64,000 nt of DNA from Methanoculleus chikugoensis. Lineage in GTDB: Archaea > Halobacteriota > Methanomicrobia > Methanomicrobiales > Methanoculleaceae. Positions 9,030 through 17,728 of the stretch are shown one piece after another. Numbering within the stretch: position 1 is the stretch's first letter; every line of letters begins with the position of its first letter. Position numbers and translations under genes: made by a program. The notes beneath the pieces were generated by a model. That model saw only the letters and a program-made list of their open reading frames with translations, was not told the origin of the DNA and did not search any database. Where the stretch lies: NCBI RefSeq assembly GCF_019669965.1, contig NZ_AP019781.1, positions 2,295,092 to 2,359,091 of the forward strand, in the 5' to 3' direction.

Positions 9030-10781
9030 ATGCAGTGCAATATTTGCGAGGTCGGGTGCGATATCCCGCCGGGTGGGAGCGGGAGGTGCCGGATGTACCG
9101 GCATGACGGCACCGGGATCGTCGAACGGTTCCCCGACACCTTCCTCGCCGCATTCCCCGTCGCCATCGAGACGCTGCCGATGCTGCACTTCTTCCCCGGC
9201 GCGAAGTTCCTTCAGGTCTGCACGGTCGGGTGCAACCTCTCGTGCGGCGGGTGCGTCTCGGAGATACTCGTCGGGCACGCCGAATCGCTTGCAGCCTCCG
9301 GGACGGCACTCACGACCGGGGATCTCCTCCGCCTCGCAGCCGATCATGCCTGTACCGGGATCGCCTTCGCGCTGAACGACCCGATCGCCTCTCTCCCGAC
9401 CTTCTGCCGTCTTGCGGAGAGGGCAAGGGAGCAGAGGCTTCTCGTCGGCTGCTCCACGAACGGCTACATGACCGAAGCGTCCGCGCTCTACCTCCGCGAA
9501 CGGATAGACTTCGCGAACGTCGGGCTCAAGGGGTCAACCGATGCGAGTTACCGTGCCTGCGGTGCGAAGAGCGCCGCACCGGCCTACCGCACAATCCGGC
9601 TGCTCCACGAGGGCGGGGTGCACGTCGAGGTCTCGATCGTCTACCGCCGCGGCGGGGAAGAAGAGGTGATGGGGGCAGCACGGATGCTCGCGGCGATCTC
9701 CCCCCATATTCCTCTTCAGGTGATGCGGTTCGTCCCCTTCGGCGATGCGGGGCTCGGCGAGGAGCCGACGATCTACGCGAGCGAAGAACTCTGCGACCGC
9801 CTCCGCAATATCCTCCCCTGGGCCTACCTCTTCAACTCGCCGGGAACAGCGAACTTGACGACCTTCTGCCCGGCATGCAAAAAACCCTGCATCGAACGCG
9901 AGTTCTTCGGGCCGATGGGCGCCCACCTCGCCGGAGAGGCCCGGACAGCCTGTGCGTGCGGGCATGCCCTGCCGGTCCGGGGTGCCGCGAACCCCGAAGT
10001 CTTCTACGAACCGGGTATGATGGGAGGCTACCGGGCGACCAGGGGGCTCGAGATGGTCTGGGCGATCCTCGCCTGCCTCGGTGTAGAGGGGCAGGCGGAC
10101 CTCGCCCGGATCTGGAGCGAGGTGCTCCGGACAGGGATGCTCGGGAAAGAACTGCATGACCGGATGAACAACATCGACGCATACCTTGATCTCGTCATGG
10201 ACTTCGCGCATCGGGCCGGGCGCGAGGAGGCAGGCAGGGAACTCTGCACCTACATCCGGGAGCGGCTGGACTTCGTCCGGGAAAGGGTGGTGGATGCCCC
10301 GCGCCCCCGGGTCTACTACGCGATGGGGCATCCGCTCTTCGCCCTCAACCCCGGCAGGTTCGAGGGGAAACTCGTGGAGGCTGCCGGCGGAACTTACGTC
10401 AACCGGGCGATCGGCCGGGAAGGAAAACCGGGTGTCAGCATACCGCGGGAGGAGTTCATCGCGCTTGCGCCCGAGTATCTCTTCACGTCGGGCTTCCTTA
10501 CCTCCACGGTGGAGGATACTCTCCGATACTGCGCGGAGCACAATCTCGACGTGCCGGCGGCCAGGAACGGGCGGGTCTACGCGATGCACCCCTCCTGGGA
10601 CTTCGGGAGTCCCCGGTGGATCCTCGGCCTGATGACGATCGCAAACGTCCTCCACCCCGACCGGTTCGCCTTCCGGATCGATGAGGAGGCGGACGAGTTC
10701 TACCGCCGGTTCTACGGGGTGCCCTACCGGGCGTCCGCAGCAAACCGCTCGTTCGCCCACCCCGGGACGGAGCGGCGGTAG
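9030..10781 (+). CDS. Radical-SAM protein fused to a partial substrate-binding domain
   Basis: 583 aa, no signal peptide. N-terminal Cys set C3, C6, C10, C20 (CNICEVGC, GRC), resembling the N-terminus of AmrS/PflA-related radical-SAM proteins. Radical-SAM motif C68-x3-C72-x2-C75 (CNLSCGGC), with an additional C64. A third Cys group lies at 280, 283, 287, 308, 310. Residues about 425-565 match the hinge helix and C-terminal lobe of FecB/TroA-type binding proteins (PRVYYAMG, AAGGTYVNRA, SPRWILGLMTIANVLHPDRF). A cytoplasmic enzyme that may bind the imported ligand is inferred. The reaction is unknown. Confidence 0.85.
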   Translation: MQCNICEVGCDIPPGGSGRCRMYRHDGTGIVERFPDTFLAAFPVAIETLPMLHFFPGAKFLQVCTVGCNLSCGGCVSEILVGHAESLAASGTALTTGDLLRLAADHACTGIAFALNDPIASLPTFCRLAERAREQRLLVGCSTNGYMTEASALYLRERIDFANVGLKGSTDASYRACGAKSAAPAYRTIRLLHEGGVHVEVSIVYRRGGEEEVMGAARMLAAISPHIPLQVMRFVPFGDAGLGEEPTIYASEELCDRLRNILPWAYLFNSPGTANLTTFCPACKKPCIEREFFGPMGAHLAGEARTACACGHALPVRGAANPEVFYEPGMMGGYRATRGLEMVWAILACLGVEGQADLARIWSEVLRTGMLGKELHDRMNNIDAYLDLVMDFAHRAGREEAGRELCTYIRERLDFVRERVVDAPRPRVYYAMGHPLFALNPGRFEGKLVEAAGGTYVNRAIGREGKPGVSIPREEFIALAPEYLFTSGFLTSTVEDTLRYCAEHNLDVPAARNGRVYAMHPSWDFGSPRWILGLMTIANVLHPDRFAFRIDEEADEFYRRFYGVPYRASAANRSFAHPGTERR

Positions 10782-10799
10782 CGAGGAGACCGGACTCCC

Positions 10800-11612
10800 T
10801 CACTCCAGCCCTTTGACCGCCTCCATCTCAAGGCGCACCATGGGGACGTGGATGCGGCCGTCGGCCGGGGGGAACCTCTCCACGTATCGGTTCGCCACCC
10901 CTTCGATGAACGTCGGTCGGACGTCTTCGGGCAGCGGCTCCAGGTAGAGGTGCCAGGTGGTCCGGACCCACCCCATGAGGCCCTCAAGCAGATCGAATAT
11001 CATGTCCTTCCCGATCAACTCGACCCGCAGGGGCGTGAGCCCTGCCGCTTCCAGCAGTTCGCGCTCCTCTTCTGGGCCGTAGAAAGCGTAACGGGAGGAC
11101 GGACCGCTGGAGAATCCCCTCCACGGCTCTTCCGCGAGCATCTCGTCCGCGATCTCGAAGAGCGGCGCGGCATTGCCGCTCCCGCCCATCTGGAGGATGA
11201 TCCTCCCTCCCGGCCGGAGAGCGCAAGCGATGCCCTGAAATACCCTGCCGTGGTCAGGAACCCAGTGCAGGGCAGCGTTCGAGAAGACGACATCGAACTC
11301 CTCATCGAACGGCAGATCGAGCATGTCGCCCTCCATGAACCGGAGATTCGGATACCGTTCCGGGGGGAAGCGCTCCCGGGCAAAGGCGATCATATCGCGG
11401 GAGAGATCGAGGCCGAGCGCCGAACCGGAGGGGAGGCAGGCCGCGAGCTCCGCGGTCACCTTCCCCTCCCCGCACCCGAGGTCGAGCACCCGCTCGTCGC
11501 CGGCAAGCGCGAGCTTTTCAATCAGTTCATGTGCCCAGGCCCGCTGGGCGGCGGAGTGGCGGTGGTAGTCATCCGGGTTCCAGGCATGCGTGATGATACT
11601 TCCTCCGTGCAA
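10800..11612 (-). CDS. Class I SAM methyltransferase (Tam/BioC-like)
   Basis: 270 aa. Motif I VLDLGCGEGKVTAEL, then GLDLSRDMIAFARERF, FDVVFSNAALHWV and LRPGGRIILQMGG: the layout of trans-aconitate/malonyl-ACP type methyltransferases (the NAALHW stretch is typical). Substrate unknown. Convergent with the uptake operon, 18 bases away, and not part of it. The start used is the first ATG; an internal alternative is not obvious. Confidence 0.85.
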   Translation of the reverse strand: MHGGSIITHAWNPDDYHRHSAAQRAWAHELIEKLALAGDERVLDLGCGEGKVTAELAACLPSGSALGLDLSRDMIAFARERFPPERYPNLRFMEGDMLDLPFDEEFDVVFSNAALHWVPDHGRVFQGIACALRPGGRIILQMGGSGNAAPLFEIADEMLAEEPWRGFSSGPSSRYAFYGPEEERELLEAAGLTPLRVELIGKDMIFDLLEGLMGWVRTTWHLYLEPLPEDVRPTFIEGVANRYVERFPPADGRIHVPMVRLEMEAVKGLE

Positions 11613-11763
11613 GTTAGCCCGACCGGAACAGCGCTCAGGCTCTCACGGACGAGGTATCGCCGTCACAGAACATCAAGACACCGGCACAGGATCGCAGCGG
11701 ACAAAAACGTCCGGAGGCTCCTTGCGGGGCCGGTCGAAAAAAGGTTGCCGGAGATTCTCCGGG

Positions 11764-13137
11764 TTAATTCTCTCCGCCGAGATTCAGTTTCTTCGTCTTC
11801 CAGGCTCCCTGCCGGTAGAAGAACAGATCGCACAGGAACACCACAACGGTGCCGCAGACCACCGCGTACCAGATGTACTGCAGCGGCAGACCCATCGTAA
11901 CAAAGATCGCAGCAAGACCCACCTGCACGATCAACTGCCCTGCGATCGCCGCGTACATGCCGGGTCTCGTCATCCCCGCACCGTTCATCGCAAATCCCAT
12001 CGTCATCGCCATAGCGATCACGAAGTACGACATCGGGATTATCTGCATAAACAGGATGCCGTTTGAAAGCGACTCGCCCGTCGCGCCGAAGAGCGCCAGG
12101 AGATTCTTCGCATACAACAGATAGAGGATACCCACCATCGCCATGAACGATGCGTTCGCGATCATCGCGATCCTGACCGCTTTCTCCGCTCTCTCCACTT
12201 TTCCCGCTCCCAGGTTCTGCCCGACCATCACCGCGACTCCCGTGCAGAGCCCCATCACGAAGATCAGGCCCAGCATATCCAGACGCTGGCAGATGCCGTA
12301 TGCCGCCACCGCCGCCGTCCCGTACAGCGCAACGATCGCCGTCATCCCCAGGAACGCAAAGCTCCTGACCCCGCTCTGTACCGCCGAGGGTATCGTGATC
12401 TTCACGATGTCCTTGATCAACTGTGGCTCAAGCGTCCACTTCTTCGGGAACCTGACCGGCCTGTTCTTTCTGGACGGCAGATACATCACCCCGATCAGAA
12501 GCAGTACGCCGATCGTACGCGATGTAAGGGACGCATACGCGGATCCGGCTATTCCAAGCGCCGGGAGTCCGCCAAGACCCGTGATCAGCGTCGGGTTCAG
12601 GACAATGTTCACGATATTCACCGCGATCATCACGTACATCGGCGTTCGTGAATCTCCCGTACTCTGAAAGACGGTCGTCAGGATCATCAGCGTGACGAAG
12701 ACGAACATTCCCATCAGCATCGGGGAGAGGAAGCGTGCTCCCACCACTGCGACCTCGCTCTCCGCTCCAAGGAGCAGGAGGAGATCCTGTGACCAGAAGA
12801 TGCCGATGACCATGAGGATCGCCGAGAAGGCGAGTGCCAGATACAGCGAATGCGCGAGGATCACCGGGATGCGCTCAAGCCGCTCCGAACCGTAGGCTCG
12901 CGAGACGAATGCAGCCGTTGCCGTCACGGTCCCGAAGATCACTGTTGTAAGCACCATTATGATGGATATGCTCATCGCTCCGCCAGCGATCGGGACATCG
13001 CCGAGTTTGCCGATGAAATACATATCCACCACCTCCAGGATGCTCGCGAGAAAGTTGCTGATGATGATCGGAAGAGCCACGACCCAGAGACCTTTTCCGA
13101 CCGATCCTTCGGTGAGGAGATTATTGGAATGTTGCAT
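11764..13137 (-). CDS. MATE family efflux protein
   Basis: 457 aa from ATG 13137, 12 predicted membrane segments in two homologous halves. Opens with LLTEGSVGKGLWVVALPIII and VVDMYFIGKLGDVPIAG, typical of MATE transporters, which export cationic compounds or drugs using Na+ or H+ gradients. A TTG codon 6 bases upstream is a less likely start. An AT-rich palindrome overlaps the promoter region at 13148-13160. The methyltransferase 151 bases downstream points the same way, but no operon can be shown. Confidence 0.9.
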   Translation of the reverse strand: MQHSNNLLTEGSVGKGLWVVALPIIISNFLASILEVVDMYFIGKLGDVPIAGGAMSISIIMVLTTVIFGTVTATAAFVSRAYGSERLERIPVILAHSLYLALAFSAILMVIGIFWSQDLLLLLGAESEVAVVGARFLSPMLMGMFVFVTLMILTTVFQSTGDSRTPMYVMIAVNIVNIVLNPTLITGLGGLPALGIAGSAYASLTSRTIGVLLLIGVMYLPSRKNRPVRFPKKWTLEPQLIKDIVKITIPSAVQSGVRSFAFLGMTAIVALYGTAAVAAYGICQRLDMLGLIFVMGLCTGVAVMVGQNLGAGKVERAEKAVRIAMIANASFMAMVGILYLLYAKNLLALFGATGESLSNGILFMQIIPMSYFVIAMAMTMGFAMNGAGMTRPGMYAAIAGQLIVQVGLAAIFVTMGLPLQYIWYAVVCGTVVVFLCDLFFYRQGAWKTKKLNLGGEN

Positions 13138-13147
13138 CGTCAAGGTA

Positions 13148-13160
13148 ACATATATTATGT
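13148..13160. promoter_or_regulatory. AT-rich near-palindrome before MATE exporter
   Basis: ACATATATTATGT on the plus strand, 11 bases upstream of the ATG: five of six outer positions pair. It is too close to the start to be the TATA box, while a CTTTATCTTA element about 20 bases farther could be. A repressor operator between TATA box and start is inferred. Confidence 0.35.
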
Positions 13161-13332
13161 GAGGTGAAGTAAGATAAAGCTTGACCGATCGTTAAAACAT
13201 CGATAATCGCACAAATTAAAAAATTGAGACATTTCAGGCCCCGGATCAGGCTGTGGGGAGTACCGGAATAAGAAGAATTTCAACTAAAGTCGTATCAGGA
13301 GAGGCGGGGCCGTAAAGATGCCCGAAGGAGCC

Positions 13333-13899
13333 TCACGCCCCCATCCGGCAGAGGTCCCGCATCGCCCGCAGAACGTAGAGCCGCTCCCCCTCGAGCGGTT
13401 CCTCGTCGACGACGAACGAGACGAACCCCGCCCGGGCGAAGAGTTCCCGGATTTCGTCGAGCCCGGTCAGCGACGAGACGAGGAGCAGGATGCGCCCGAA
13501 GGGCGAGAGCACCCTCCCGGCATCCGCGACGAACCGTTCAATCACGACCCTTCCTGTCGGCCCGCCGTCGAGGGCGTACTCCAGCCAGTCGTCCATCCGC
13601 TCATCGGGAGCCGTCGGGAGGTAGGGCGGGTTGAAGAGGATGAGATCGAACGGGCCGGAGAGCCCCGCGACGAGGTCGGTTCGGACCGCCGCCACCCCGC
13701 GGGCGCGGGCGCACCGGGCGGCGTGGGGGTTGATATCGGTCGCGACCACGCTCGTCGCCCTGCCGAGAAGCCCGGCCGCGACGTAGCCGCTCCCCGTCCC
13801 GACCTCAAGCACCCGGTCGGTCTCCCGGACCTCCCGCTGCGCCGCCCGGAGGAGGAGGAACGAGTCCTCGGCGGGAGGATAGACCTGGTCGGGGAGCAT
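13333..13899 (-). CDS. HemK/PrmC-like protein N5-glutamine methyltransferase
   Basis: 188 aa. Begins YPPAEDSFLLL, the archaeal/eukaryotic Mtq2 opening. SAM motif VLEVGTGSGYVAAGL and the NPPY motif at residues 90-93 that holds the target amide nitrogen. Known for the family: methylation of the GGQ glutamine of class I release factor (aRF1). Start at ATG 13899, two bases after the ksgA stop (TAG-TG-ATG); a GTG immediately upstream is possible. Last gene of the translation-related series. Confidence 0.88.
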   Translation of the reverse strand: MLPDQVYPPAEDSFLLLRAAQREVRETDRVLEVGTGSGYVAAGLLGRATSVVATDINPHAARCARARGVAAVRTDLVAGLSGPFDLILFNPPYLPTAPDERMDDWLEYALDGGPTGRVVIERFVADAGRVLSPFGRILLLVSSLTGLDEIRELFARAGFVSFVVDEEPLEGERLYVLRAMRDLCRMGA

Positions 13900-13901
13900 C
13901 A

Positions 13902-14675
13902 CTAACTCCCGGCAAGCGTGTTCGCGATCAGCGCGAACTCCTCGAGCGTCAGGTCTTCGGGCCGGCGCTGCAGGAGATCGTCGGGCAACTCCGCGATCGC
14001 CCGCTCGATCGCCTGGGCGGGAAATGCATCCTTCCCGCTCCGGAGGCCCTTCCGGACGGTCTTCCTCCGGTGGGAGAAGAGCACCCGGACGACGTCCGCG
14101 TAGACCCACCTGTCCGCGACCGGATAGGGCGGCTCGTGCGGCGTGATCCGGACCACCCAGGAGCGGACCTGGGGTTGCGGCCGGAACGAGCCGGGCCCGA
14201 GGTCGAGGAGCGGTTTTACCGAGGCGTAGGTCTGCACCATCACCGAGAGCCGGCCGACGTTTGGCGTTCCCGGCGGCGCAATCATCCGCTGGGCGAACTC
14301 CTTCTGATACATCAGGACGGCGACCTCAAAGCCGATCTCGAGCAGCCGGAACGTGATCTTCGAAGAAACGGAGTAGGGGAGGTTCGCGACGACGATATCG
14401 AACGGCGGGATATCCACTTTCTTTGCATCGCCGCGGATGATCTCGAGACGGCCCTCCTCGATCTCGTCGGCGAAGCCAATCTCGAGCTCCTCCACGAGAG
14501 CCGGATCGATCTCTACCGCGATGACGGTTGCGCCCCGGTCGAGGAGGGCGCGGGTGAGGATCCCTTCGCCGGGCCCGATCTCGAGCACCCTCCTGCCGGA
14601 GACCTCGACAAAACCGGCAATCTTCTCGACGGCTCTACGGTCGACGAGAAAATGCTGATCCCTCGGAGCACTCAT
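13902..14675 (-). CDS. ksgA: 16S rRNA dimethyladenosine transferase KsgA/Dim1
   Basis: 257 aa. Motif I VLEIGPGEGILTRALLDRG, motif IV NLPYSVSSK, and the C-terminal PQPQVRSWVVRI region. It dimethylates two adjacent adenosines in the helix 45 loop of small-subunit rRNA late in ribosome assembly. The frame is open upstream, but ATG 14675 overlaps the DUF655 stop (ATGA), and MSAPRDQHFLVD matches the family start. Confidence 0.96.
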   Translation of the reverse strand: MSAPRDQHFLVDRRAVEKIAGFVEVSGRRVLEIGPGEGILTRALLDRGATVIAVEIDPALVEELEIGFADEIEEGRLEIIRGDAKKVDIPPFDIVVANLPYSVSSKITFRLLEIGFEVAVLMYQKEFAQRMIAPPGTPNVGRLSVMVQTYASVKPLLDLGPGSFRPQPQVRSWVVRITPHEPPYPVADRWVYADVVRVLFSHRRKTVRKGLRSGKDAFPAQAIERAIAELPDDLLQRRPEDLTLEEFALIANTLAGS

Positions 14676-15235
14676 CTCGATGTAAAGACGTGATACTTCT
14701 CGTCCGGATCCTCGATCTCGCGCAGGATCCGGCTGACAATCATCCGGCTCGGGTGCGGAAGCGACTTGATCCGCCCGGAGATGTCGGCGAAACTCTCGAA
14801 CGGCTTCTTCTCCCGCTGTTCGAGAACCTCCCACATCAGTTTCTTCCCGATGCCGGGGAGCAGGTGCAGCATGTGAAACTTCGGCGTGATGGGCACGGAC
14901 TTGTTGAAGAAGTCGACGAACCGCTGCTCGTTCTCGCCGACGATCTGCTCGATCACGAACGGCAACTCGAGTTTTGCCGTCGCCGTCAGGTCTTCGTAAC
15001 TGATCCGCCGCTTAACGCGCTCGATCTTCTCCCGCTCCGCATCGCCGATATAGACGCGATCGTAGATCTGAATATCCGCACCCTGTTTCGGGACGAGCTC
15101 GAGCAACTTGAACTGGTCCACGCCGACCGCCTGGACGACCGGTTCGCGCTTGTAGGCCGGACGCTGCTCGCTCACGTATCCCATGGGGAGGACATCGATG
15201 ACTACCGCGTTCTCCTCTTTCCTTTCGGTCTTCAT
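14672..15235 (-). CDS. DUF655 RNA-associated protein
   Basis: 187 aa. Archaeal DUF655 family. N-terminal S1-like beta region (VVIDVLPMGYV, DRVYIGDAEREKI), then a helix-hairpin-helix-like segment (HLLPGIGKKLMWEVLEQREK, about 130-150). In archaea it is found almost always next to ksgA and ribosomal genes, as here; a role in rRNA maturation or translation is inferred, with no known biochemistry. Start ATG 15235 with GGTGGTG upstream; an in-frame GTG pair 6-9 bases earlier is an alternative. Confidence 0.85.
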   Translation of the reverse strand: MKTERKEENAVVIDVLPMGYVSEQRPAYKREPVVQAVGVDQFKLLELVPKQGADIQIYDRVYIGDAEREKIERVKRRISYEDLTATAKLELPFVIEQIVGENEQRFVDFFNKSVPITPKFHMLHLLPGIGKKLMWEVLEQREKKPFESFADISGRIKSLPHPSRMIVSRILREIEDPDEKYHVFTSR

Positions 15236-15252
15236 TGGCACCACCCCTTCAA

Positions 15253-15603
15253 TCAGAAGTGGGTCATTACCAGGTCAAGGATCTCGTCCAGCTCTTCCGT
15301 TGTAAGATTGAACCGTTCTTTGGCGTAAATTGCCCGCAGTTCGTCACGGGTTCGCGGCATCAGATTCGCGATGCGGTAGGCGATATCCTCTTTCATCTTC
15401 TCGAGTTTCAGGAGCTCGTCGACAAGGGCGCGAGCCTTCTCGGAAGATGTCTTTGAGAGCTGGTTGGCATGCTCGATACTCTTACGAAGCTCATAGGACA
15501 TCTCTTCTCCGGACTCGATCCGGGCTGCCTCCACCACGAGAAGAGTGTCCCGCAGCTCGGGAAGCAGCATCCGCTCTTCACTTACAATGCGTTTTACCTT
15601 CAT
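15253..15603 (-). CDS. rpoF: DNA-directed RNA polymerase subunit F (Rpo4/Rpb4)
   Basis: 116 aa. HRDC-like helical protein: LLPELRDTLLVVEAARIE, SYELRKSIEHANQ, and a C-terminal LTTEELDEILDLVMTHF helix. Forms the stalk of archaeal RNA polymerase with Rpo7. ATG 15603 preferred over GTG 15612 because GGAG sits 8 bases before the ATG. Lies between rpl21e and DUF655, its usual archaeal location. Confidence 0.92.
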   Translation of the reverse strand: MKVKRIVSEERMLLPELRDTLLVVEAARIESGEEMSYELRKSIEHANQLSKTSSEKARALVDELLKLEKMKEDIAYRIANLMPRTRDELRAIYAKERFNLTTEELDEILDLVMTHF

Positions 15604-15624
15604 GCCAACCACTCCTGTTGAGGA

Positions 15625-15918
15625 TTATACTTTCTGCGCTTTTAGATGTTGCGGTCTCGCAATCACCTGTTTTACCGAATCTCCATCCCTGACCTCGAGC
15701 AGCCATGCGCGTCCGCGCTGTCCGATGACCGTGCCGGTCTTCCCGTGGAACCTCCGGTGGGGCATGCCCTTCTGGACACTCGGCTCGACCACGACGTGCA
15801 CCTTCTGCCCGATCTCGAAGTTCTGAATCACCGAGCTGACCGGCGGAATGCCACGTTTTCTGAGGTCCTTCTTGAACTTATACCGCGTCTTCTTGCGTGG
15901 TCCATTGTGATGTGCCAT
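15625..15918 (-). CDS. rpl21e: 50S ribosomal protein L21e
   Basis: 97 aa. Basic N-terminus (HHNGPRKKTRYKFKKDLRKR), then IGQKVHVVVEPSVQKGMPHRRFHGKTGTV split by the typical KOW-like turn and RGRAWLLEV. Full length for the family. RBS GGTGAGT just before the ATG. Part of the series pus10-rpl21e-rpoF-DUF655. Confidence 0.97.
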   Translation of the reverse strand: MAHHNGPRKKTRYKFKKDLRKRGIPPVSSVIQNFEIGQKVHVVVEPSVQKGMPHRRFHGKTGTVIGQRGRAWLLEVRDGDSVKQVIARPQHLKAQKV

Positions 15919-15920
15919 GA

Positions 15921-17159
15921 TTACTCACCATACTCGTTTGCAGTTTTGACCAGCACCACATCGAGGCTGACAACACTTGCGGTGCGCCCCAGGATCCGGG
16001 CAAGGCTGGGCTGGGTTCTGCCGCCGTCTCCCGATACCAGTTCTTTGATGTAGAGGCCCGCTTCGCCGACGACTTCGACCCAGTATCTGCCGTCTTCCGT
16101 GCCCGTGCATCCGATATCGAGGACACGCCGTTCCCGAACTTTATCTGCCCGTCGGTGTGACACCCGCAGGGGGGTGCGCTGTCGTATCGTTACACCTTTT
16201 AACTGATCGAGGGCCGCCCTGAACTCATCTGGGGTTACAGAACCGTCGATCTCGACCAGGATCCTGTATTTTTTATGCGCTTTGTCGGATTTAAGGCTTT
16301 GCACCATCTTCCGATCCGCCCATCCGTCAAGGTGAACCGCCACCCGGCCTTCGCCTGCACGGTTGATCTCCGCTTCGAGCGCCGCAAGATCCACCGACCG
16401 CTTCCGCGGCGCCTCGATCTCCATCACGAAGGGGCGGCCCGACCCGAGCATCCGGGCGTCGATATCCTCTCTCCCGGCACCGTGCAGGACGGCGTTCTCC
16501 GCGTCGAAGGCCTCGATCGCCGGCCGGCCGATCAGTTCCTCGACGGAGTCGGCGTACTGTTTGCCCGTGAAGTCGCACTTCTCGCACCCGGCCCCCCTGC
16601 ACGCCCGGCAATCCCAGTGGGTCTGGGGGATGCCGCGCTCGTACTTCAGGTAGCGGCCGGAGAAGAAGACGGGGTTCACCTGCACCTCGACAGTGCCTTC
16701 CCCGAGATCGAGGATCGCGACGACGTCGGGTTTTTTCAGGTCGGCCGTCTTCCCCGTGAGGGCCGAGACGGCTTTTCCGACCTCCCGGTTCATCTCGGCC
16801 TTCAGCGGTTCGGGATCGTGGAGCGAGAGATCGCTCCAGACCATCTCCTCGCTCTCCGCGACGATCGGCGGCACCTTCGTCCCGATGAGGAACGTCTCGA
16901 ACTCGATGCCGGCGAGCGCCTCGACGACCTTCTCCGCCCATTCTTCGGTGCGGGAGAGTTCTCCGGCGCATATCCAGCAGGAGTCCGGGTCGGGTTCGCA
17001 GTGCGGCTCGTTTGCCGTAAGCTCGCGGGTGATCCGGAGCGCCCTGCCCCGCTCCTCGTTCGTCAGCCCAAACGACCGTTTCCCATAAAATCGCCCGAGA
17101 CAGTGGTCGCAGGTCTCGCCATATCCAAGGATCGCTTCTATCTCTTGTATGATATCCAT
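15921..17159 (-). CDS. pus10: tRNA pseudouridine synthase Pus10
   Basis: 412 aa. N-terminal zinc/THUMP-like part with Cys pairs (CDHCLGRFYGKRSFG; CWIC; CRACRGAGCEKCDF) and C-terminal pseudouridine synthase fold; catalytic Asp inferred in GREDIDARMLGSGRPFV. Known in archaea: makes pseudouridine at tRNA 54 and 55. The neighbour trmY methylates pseudouridine 54, so the two adjacent genes (1-base overlap of stop and start) supply successive steps of T-arm modification. Confidence 0.96.
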   Translation of the reverse strand: MDIIQEIEAILGYGETCDHCLGRFYGKRSFGLTNEERGRALRITRELTANEPHCEPDPDSCWICAGELSRTEEWAEKVVEALAGIEFETFLIGTKVPPIVAESEEMVWSDLSLHDPEPLKAEMNREVGKAVSALTGKTADLKKPDVVAILDLGEGTVEVQVNPVFFSGRYLKYERGIPQTHWDCRACRGAGCEKCDFTGKQYADSVEELIGRPAIEAFDAENAVLHGAGREDIDARMLGSGRPFVMEIEAPRKRSVDLAALEAEINRAGEGRVAVHLDGWADRKMVQSLKSDKAHKKYRILVEIDGSVTPDEFRAALDQLKGVTIRQRTPLRVSHRRADKVRERRVLDIGCTGTEDGRYWVEVVGEAGLYIKELVSGDGGRTQPSLARILGRTASVVSLDVVLVKTANEYGE

Positions 17160-17728
17160 CAGGATTCCCTCCGGTCTATCTCGTTTTGGAGAACGGTGAT
17201 GGCATGATCGCCGTGCAGCGACCGCGGGCCGACCGAGTAGCGCTGAGAGCCCGCGATCAAAGCTTCCTCCTCGGGGGCGAAGTTGTGGTGATCCGAGAGG
17301 AGATAGTTCTCCGGGAGCGCCGGGGCCGTCCTGACGTCCTCCCCCGCCTCGTCGAGCACCGCGAACGGTATCTCGGTGAGCAGCCGGGCAAGCCCGCCGC
17401 GGCGGACGTAAACGCCCGGGGTCGACTCCCGAAACTCAGTCCCGCAGGGGATCGAGAGCGCCTTCTTGATCAGGGCACCGCTGCTCCGCTCGTCCGGCGA
17501 GAGGTGACGCACCTCGGCGCCGCGAAAGAGGACGGTCTTCTCGGGCCCTGGCTCTCCAAGGAGAACGAGGTAGCACTCCACGTCGCGCCGGAGATCGTGC
17601 GAGAGGAAGAATGACGAGTTGACGGCGCGGCAGAGGACGTCCATCCTCCCGCCGCTCCCGGGCAGATCGTTGAGGCTGAAAGTGCCGCTCGTTGCGGCAA
17701 GGTGGCCCACGACGGCAAACCGCCTCAT
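17159..17728 (-). CDS. trmY: tRNA (pseudouridine54-N1)-methyltransferase TrmY
   Basis: 189 aa, SPOUT-class methyltransferase (DUF358). Features: [30 protein letters not shown] and a C-terminal knot region with [16 protein letters not shown]. Converts pseudouridine 54 to N1-methylpseudouridine in archaeal tRNAs. Starts inside the end of ffh (4-base overlap) and ends at the start of pus10, which makes the product of Pus10 its substrate source. Confidence 0.94.
   Translation of the reverse strand: MRRFAVVGHLAATSGTFSLNDLPGSGGRMDVLCRAVNSSFFLSHDLRRDVECYLVLLGEPGPEKTVLFRGAEVRHLSPDERSSGALIKKALSIPCGTEFRESTPGVYVRRGGLARLLTEIPFAVLDEAGEDVRTAPALPENYLLSDHHNFAPEEEALIAGSQRYSVGPRSLHGDHAITVLQNEIDRRES

Noticed and set aside
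9030-10781. Two genes joined by sequencing error (radical-SAM plus binding protein)
   Set aside because: The frame is continuous with even codon use, and the second part lacks a signal peptide and N-lobe, which a separate binding protein would need.
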